Source: Desulfobacteraceae bacterium (GTDB lineage: Bacteria > Desulfobacterota > DSM-4660 > Desulfatiglandales > Desulfatiglandaceae). From it: a DNA stretch of 6,425 bases. The position numbers and the translations under genes are program-made. The notes below the pieces were generated by a model. That model did not search any database, was not told the origin of the DNA, and saw nothing but the letters and a program-made list of their open reading frames with translations. Positions 4,712 through 6,425 of the stretch are shown here, in pieces (the stretch's first letter is position 1; every line of letters starts with the position of its first letter). The stretch is from assembly GCA_030612945.1 (NCBI GenBank), contig JAUWMY010000155.1, positions 1 to 6,425 on the forward strand. Direction: 5' to 3'.

Positions 4712-6301
4712 ATGATAGATAGTTCACCGTTGATAGTCGGGACGGAGCTAAGTTATAGACACATGGCCATTTCCACCCGAAAAGCACTCCTTGCGGTCCT
4801 TTCAGGCACTATGCTAACTGCAGCATTTCCGCCCGGAAGACTTGATTGGATGGCATGGTTCGCTGTAGTACCGCTTCTAATAAGCCTCGAAAATGAACCT
4901 CCTTCCAAGGCATTCAAGTTGGGATTCATAGCCGGAATCGTTCATTTTCTGACACTGATATACTGGATTGTAGTGGCTATCGGGCATTACGGTGACCTGA
5001 ATTCTTTTTTAAGCGCTGCCACTCTTTTTCTTTTATGTCTCTATCTGGCCCTTTACCTTGGGGTTTTTTCGGTTTTTTCTGCCTATGTTGAGAAATCCCG
5101 CTTTGCCCTTTTGTTCATCGCAAGTTTTTGGGTCGGCCTTGAATATGCCCGAGCACACCTTCTGACCGGATTCCCCTGGTGTCTACTGGGATACACACAA
5201 TTCAAGAACCTGCATCTGATTCAAATTGCTGATTTATGCGGAGTCTATGGGCTGTCCTTCCTGATAGTTATTATAAATATTCTTATCTATCATGTCTTTT
5301 TTAGACATCATAAGAGAGGGCTTGGCCTTCATAAATGGGAATTTCTTTTTACGGTTCTGATGGCGGGGTTAACACTGACATACGGCCATTTTCGCCTTAC
5401 ACAGGGACAAAAAGGCAAAGGGCCTCCCCTGCATCTTAATAGTGTCATTATTCAGGGCAATATCGACCAATCAGTCAAGTGGGCCCCCGCCCATCAGGCC
5501 AGGACCATGATGACTTACCAACGGCTAACCCGTTCTACCTACGGTTTTAAACCAGGACTGATTGTATGGCCTGAAACATCGCTGCCCTTTTTCTTCCAGG
5601 ATAACAAAGAGTACGCACCGCAGGTTTATTCCATTGCAAGAAAATCCGGAGCGCTCTTTGTCTTTGGGAGCCCTGCTTACAAGATTATTGATGGAAAACC
5701 TAAGTATTACAACCGCGCTTATCTGGTAACGCCAGATGACCAGCCTCCGCAGTACTATGATAAAGTACACCTTCTGCCTTTTGGAGAATACGTCCCTCTA
5801 AAAAAACTCCTTTTCTTTGTAAGCCGGCTGGTTCCTGCAGCGGGCGATTTTGATGCCGGTGCCAGGATAGCCCCTATGAGACAGGGCAAAATCTCCATGG
5901 GCATTTTAATATGCTACGAGGCCATTTTTCCGGAACTTGCCCGCGCCCATGCTCGGGAAGGGGCAAATATTTTTATAAACATTACAAACGATGCATGGTT
6001 CGATATGACGAGCGCACCCTATCAGCATTTGTATATGGCTGCGTTCCGGACTGTGGAAAACAGGATACCCATGATACGAGCAGCAAACACGGGCCTTAGC
6101 GCATTTATAGGGGTTCATGGGAATATCATTGACCAGAGCGACCCATTCACCCACGAGGCCCTGAAGGCGACTCTTGATATTTCCAAATCTCCTTTTACGT
6201 TTTATACTCGTTTCGGGGATATATTCGCCTTCGTTGCCATCGTCATGTCTCTCATCGGAATTACATCCTGTCTCTTCACCAGACGAAATGTTAAAAAATG
6301 A
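4712..6301 (+). CDS. lnt: Apolipoprotein N-acyltransferase Lnt
   Basis: Lnt is an inner-membrane enzyme that transfers an acyl chain from phospholipid to the N-terminal cysteine of apolipoproteins, the last step of lipoprotein maturation before sorting to the outer membrane. The 529-residue product has several hydrophobic membrane segments in the first 230 residues (with LTGFPWCLLGY at 151-161). A periplasmic nitrilase-fold domain covers about 243-490, and a final membrane helix about 503-522. The catalytic triad is intact: Glu288 in VWPETSLPF, Lys351 in YDKVHLLPFGEYVP, and Cys401 in ICYEAIFPE. NDAWF at 426-430 is also conserved. Start choice: ATG 4712 has no good ribosome site. An internal ATG at 4763 (residue 18, MAISTRKALL) gives an N terminus more like E. 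coli Lnt, but its nearest GGAG is about 15 bases away, so the start is uncertain by 17 residues. It is cotranscribed with corC; no terminator follows within the window. Confidence 0.96.
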   Translation: MIDSSPLIVGTELSYRHMAISTRKALLAVLSGTMLTAAFPPGRLDWMAWFAVVPLLISLENEPPSKAFKLGFIAGIVHFLTLIYWIVVAIGHYGDLNSFLSAATLFLLCLYLALYLGVFSVFSAYVEKSRFALLFIASFWVGLEYARAHLLTGFPWCLLGYTQFKNLHLIQIADLCGVYGLSFLIVIINILIYHVFFRHHKRGLGLHKWEFLFTVLMAGLTLTYGHFRLTQGQKGKGPPLHLNSVIIQGNIDQSVKWAPAHQARTMMTYQRLTRSTYGFKPGLIVWPETSLPFFFQDNKEYAPQVYSIARKSGALFVFGSPAYKIIDGKPKYYNRAYLVTPDDQPPQYYDKVHLLPFGEYVPLKKLLFFVSRLVPAAGDFDAGARIAPMRQGKISMGILICYEAIFPELARAHAREGANIFINITNDAWFDMTSAPYQHLYMAAFRTVENRIPMIRAANTGLSAFIGVHGNIIDQSDPFTHEALKATLDISKSPFTFYTRFGDIFAFVAIVMSLIGITSCLFTRRNVKK

Positions 6302-6380
6302 CAGGATCGCACTCCCAGGGATAAATCATCTAAAGAGTTAACACGTTGAATGAATAAAACTTATTTGCTTATTTAATTTT

Positions 6381-6425
6381 CCGAAAATTCGAAACTCGAA
6401 ATCCGAAATCCGAAACAAATACGAA
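6381..6425. repeat. CGAAATC heptamer tandem repeat at the right edge
   Basis: About six degenerate units of a 7-base motif run to the edge: two exact CGAAATC units at 6397-6410, flanked by CGAAACT, CGAAACA and looser copies. The array may continue past the window. A similar fragment, TCCGCAATCCGAA, sits at 3441-3453, between the tRNA gene and the rimP terminator, so this may be a dispersed intergenic repeat of the genome. Nothing recognisable lies between the lnt stop and the array (6302-6380): AT-rich sequence without a clear terminator, promoter or gene. Confidence 0.6.

Noticed and set aside
5525..6154. Minus-strand and alternate-frame open frames inside lnt (5525-5770, 5906-6154, 5911-6099)
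   Set aside because: All lie within the lnt catalytic domain, whose triad and motifs are intact in its own frame. They show no independent signals.

Overview
The window is an ordinary Gram-negative chromosomal core region, most likely from a deltaproteobacterium (Desulfobacterota-like). That placement is inferred from gene order and protein character: a rimP-nusA-rnpM-infB operon that includes the ylxR/rnpM gene, next to a corC-lnt pair. Lnt, the last enzyme of bacterial lipoprotein acylation, points to an outer-membrane-bearing organism. No phylogeny could be run, so the lineage is tentative.

Layout. The left half (1-3604) is all on the minus strand. Read in the direction of transcription it holds a strong tRNA promoter (3627-3655), tRNA-Gly(CCC) with encoded CCA (3529-3604), an intrinsic terminator (3338-3365), rimP, a 180-bp inverted-repeat element, nusA, rnpM (ylxR) and the first 328 codons of infB, which runs off the left edge before its GTPase domain. 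The right half is on the plus strand: a near-consensus promoter (3710-3738), corC, lnt, and a short AT-rich tail with a heptamer tandem repeat at the right edge. The tRNA and corC promoters are divergent and share a spacer of about 200 bp.

How the genes fit together. RimP (30S maturation), NusA (transcription elongation, termination and antitermination), RnpM (RNase P modulator family) and IF-2 (initiation) form the classic transcription-translation operon. Stops and starts overlap or abut from nusA onward: nusA/rnpM overlap, and the rnpM stop is directly followed by the infB ATG. The exception is the rimP-nusA junction, which is opened by the inverted-repeat element. CorC (CBS-domain protein linked to Mg/Co handling) and Lnt (envelope lipoprotein N-acylation) are a common gene pair.

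No defence system, mobile gene cluster, CRISPR or new enzyme system is visible. The most noteworthy items are the 180-bp inverted-repeat (MITE-like or structured-RNA) element between rimP and nusA, and the intrinsic terminator between the tRNA gene and rimP, which raises the question of how the operon is expressed.
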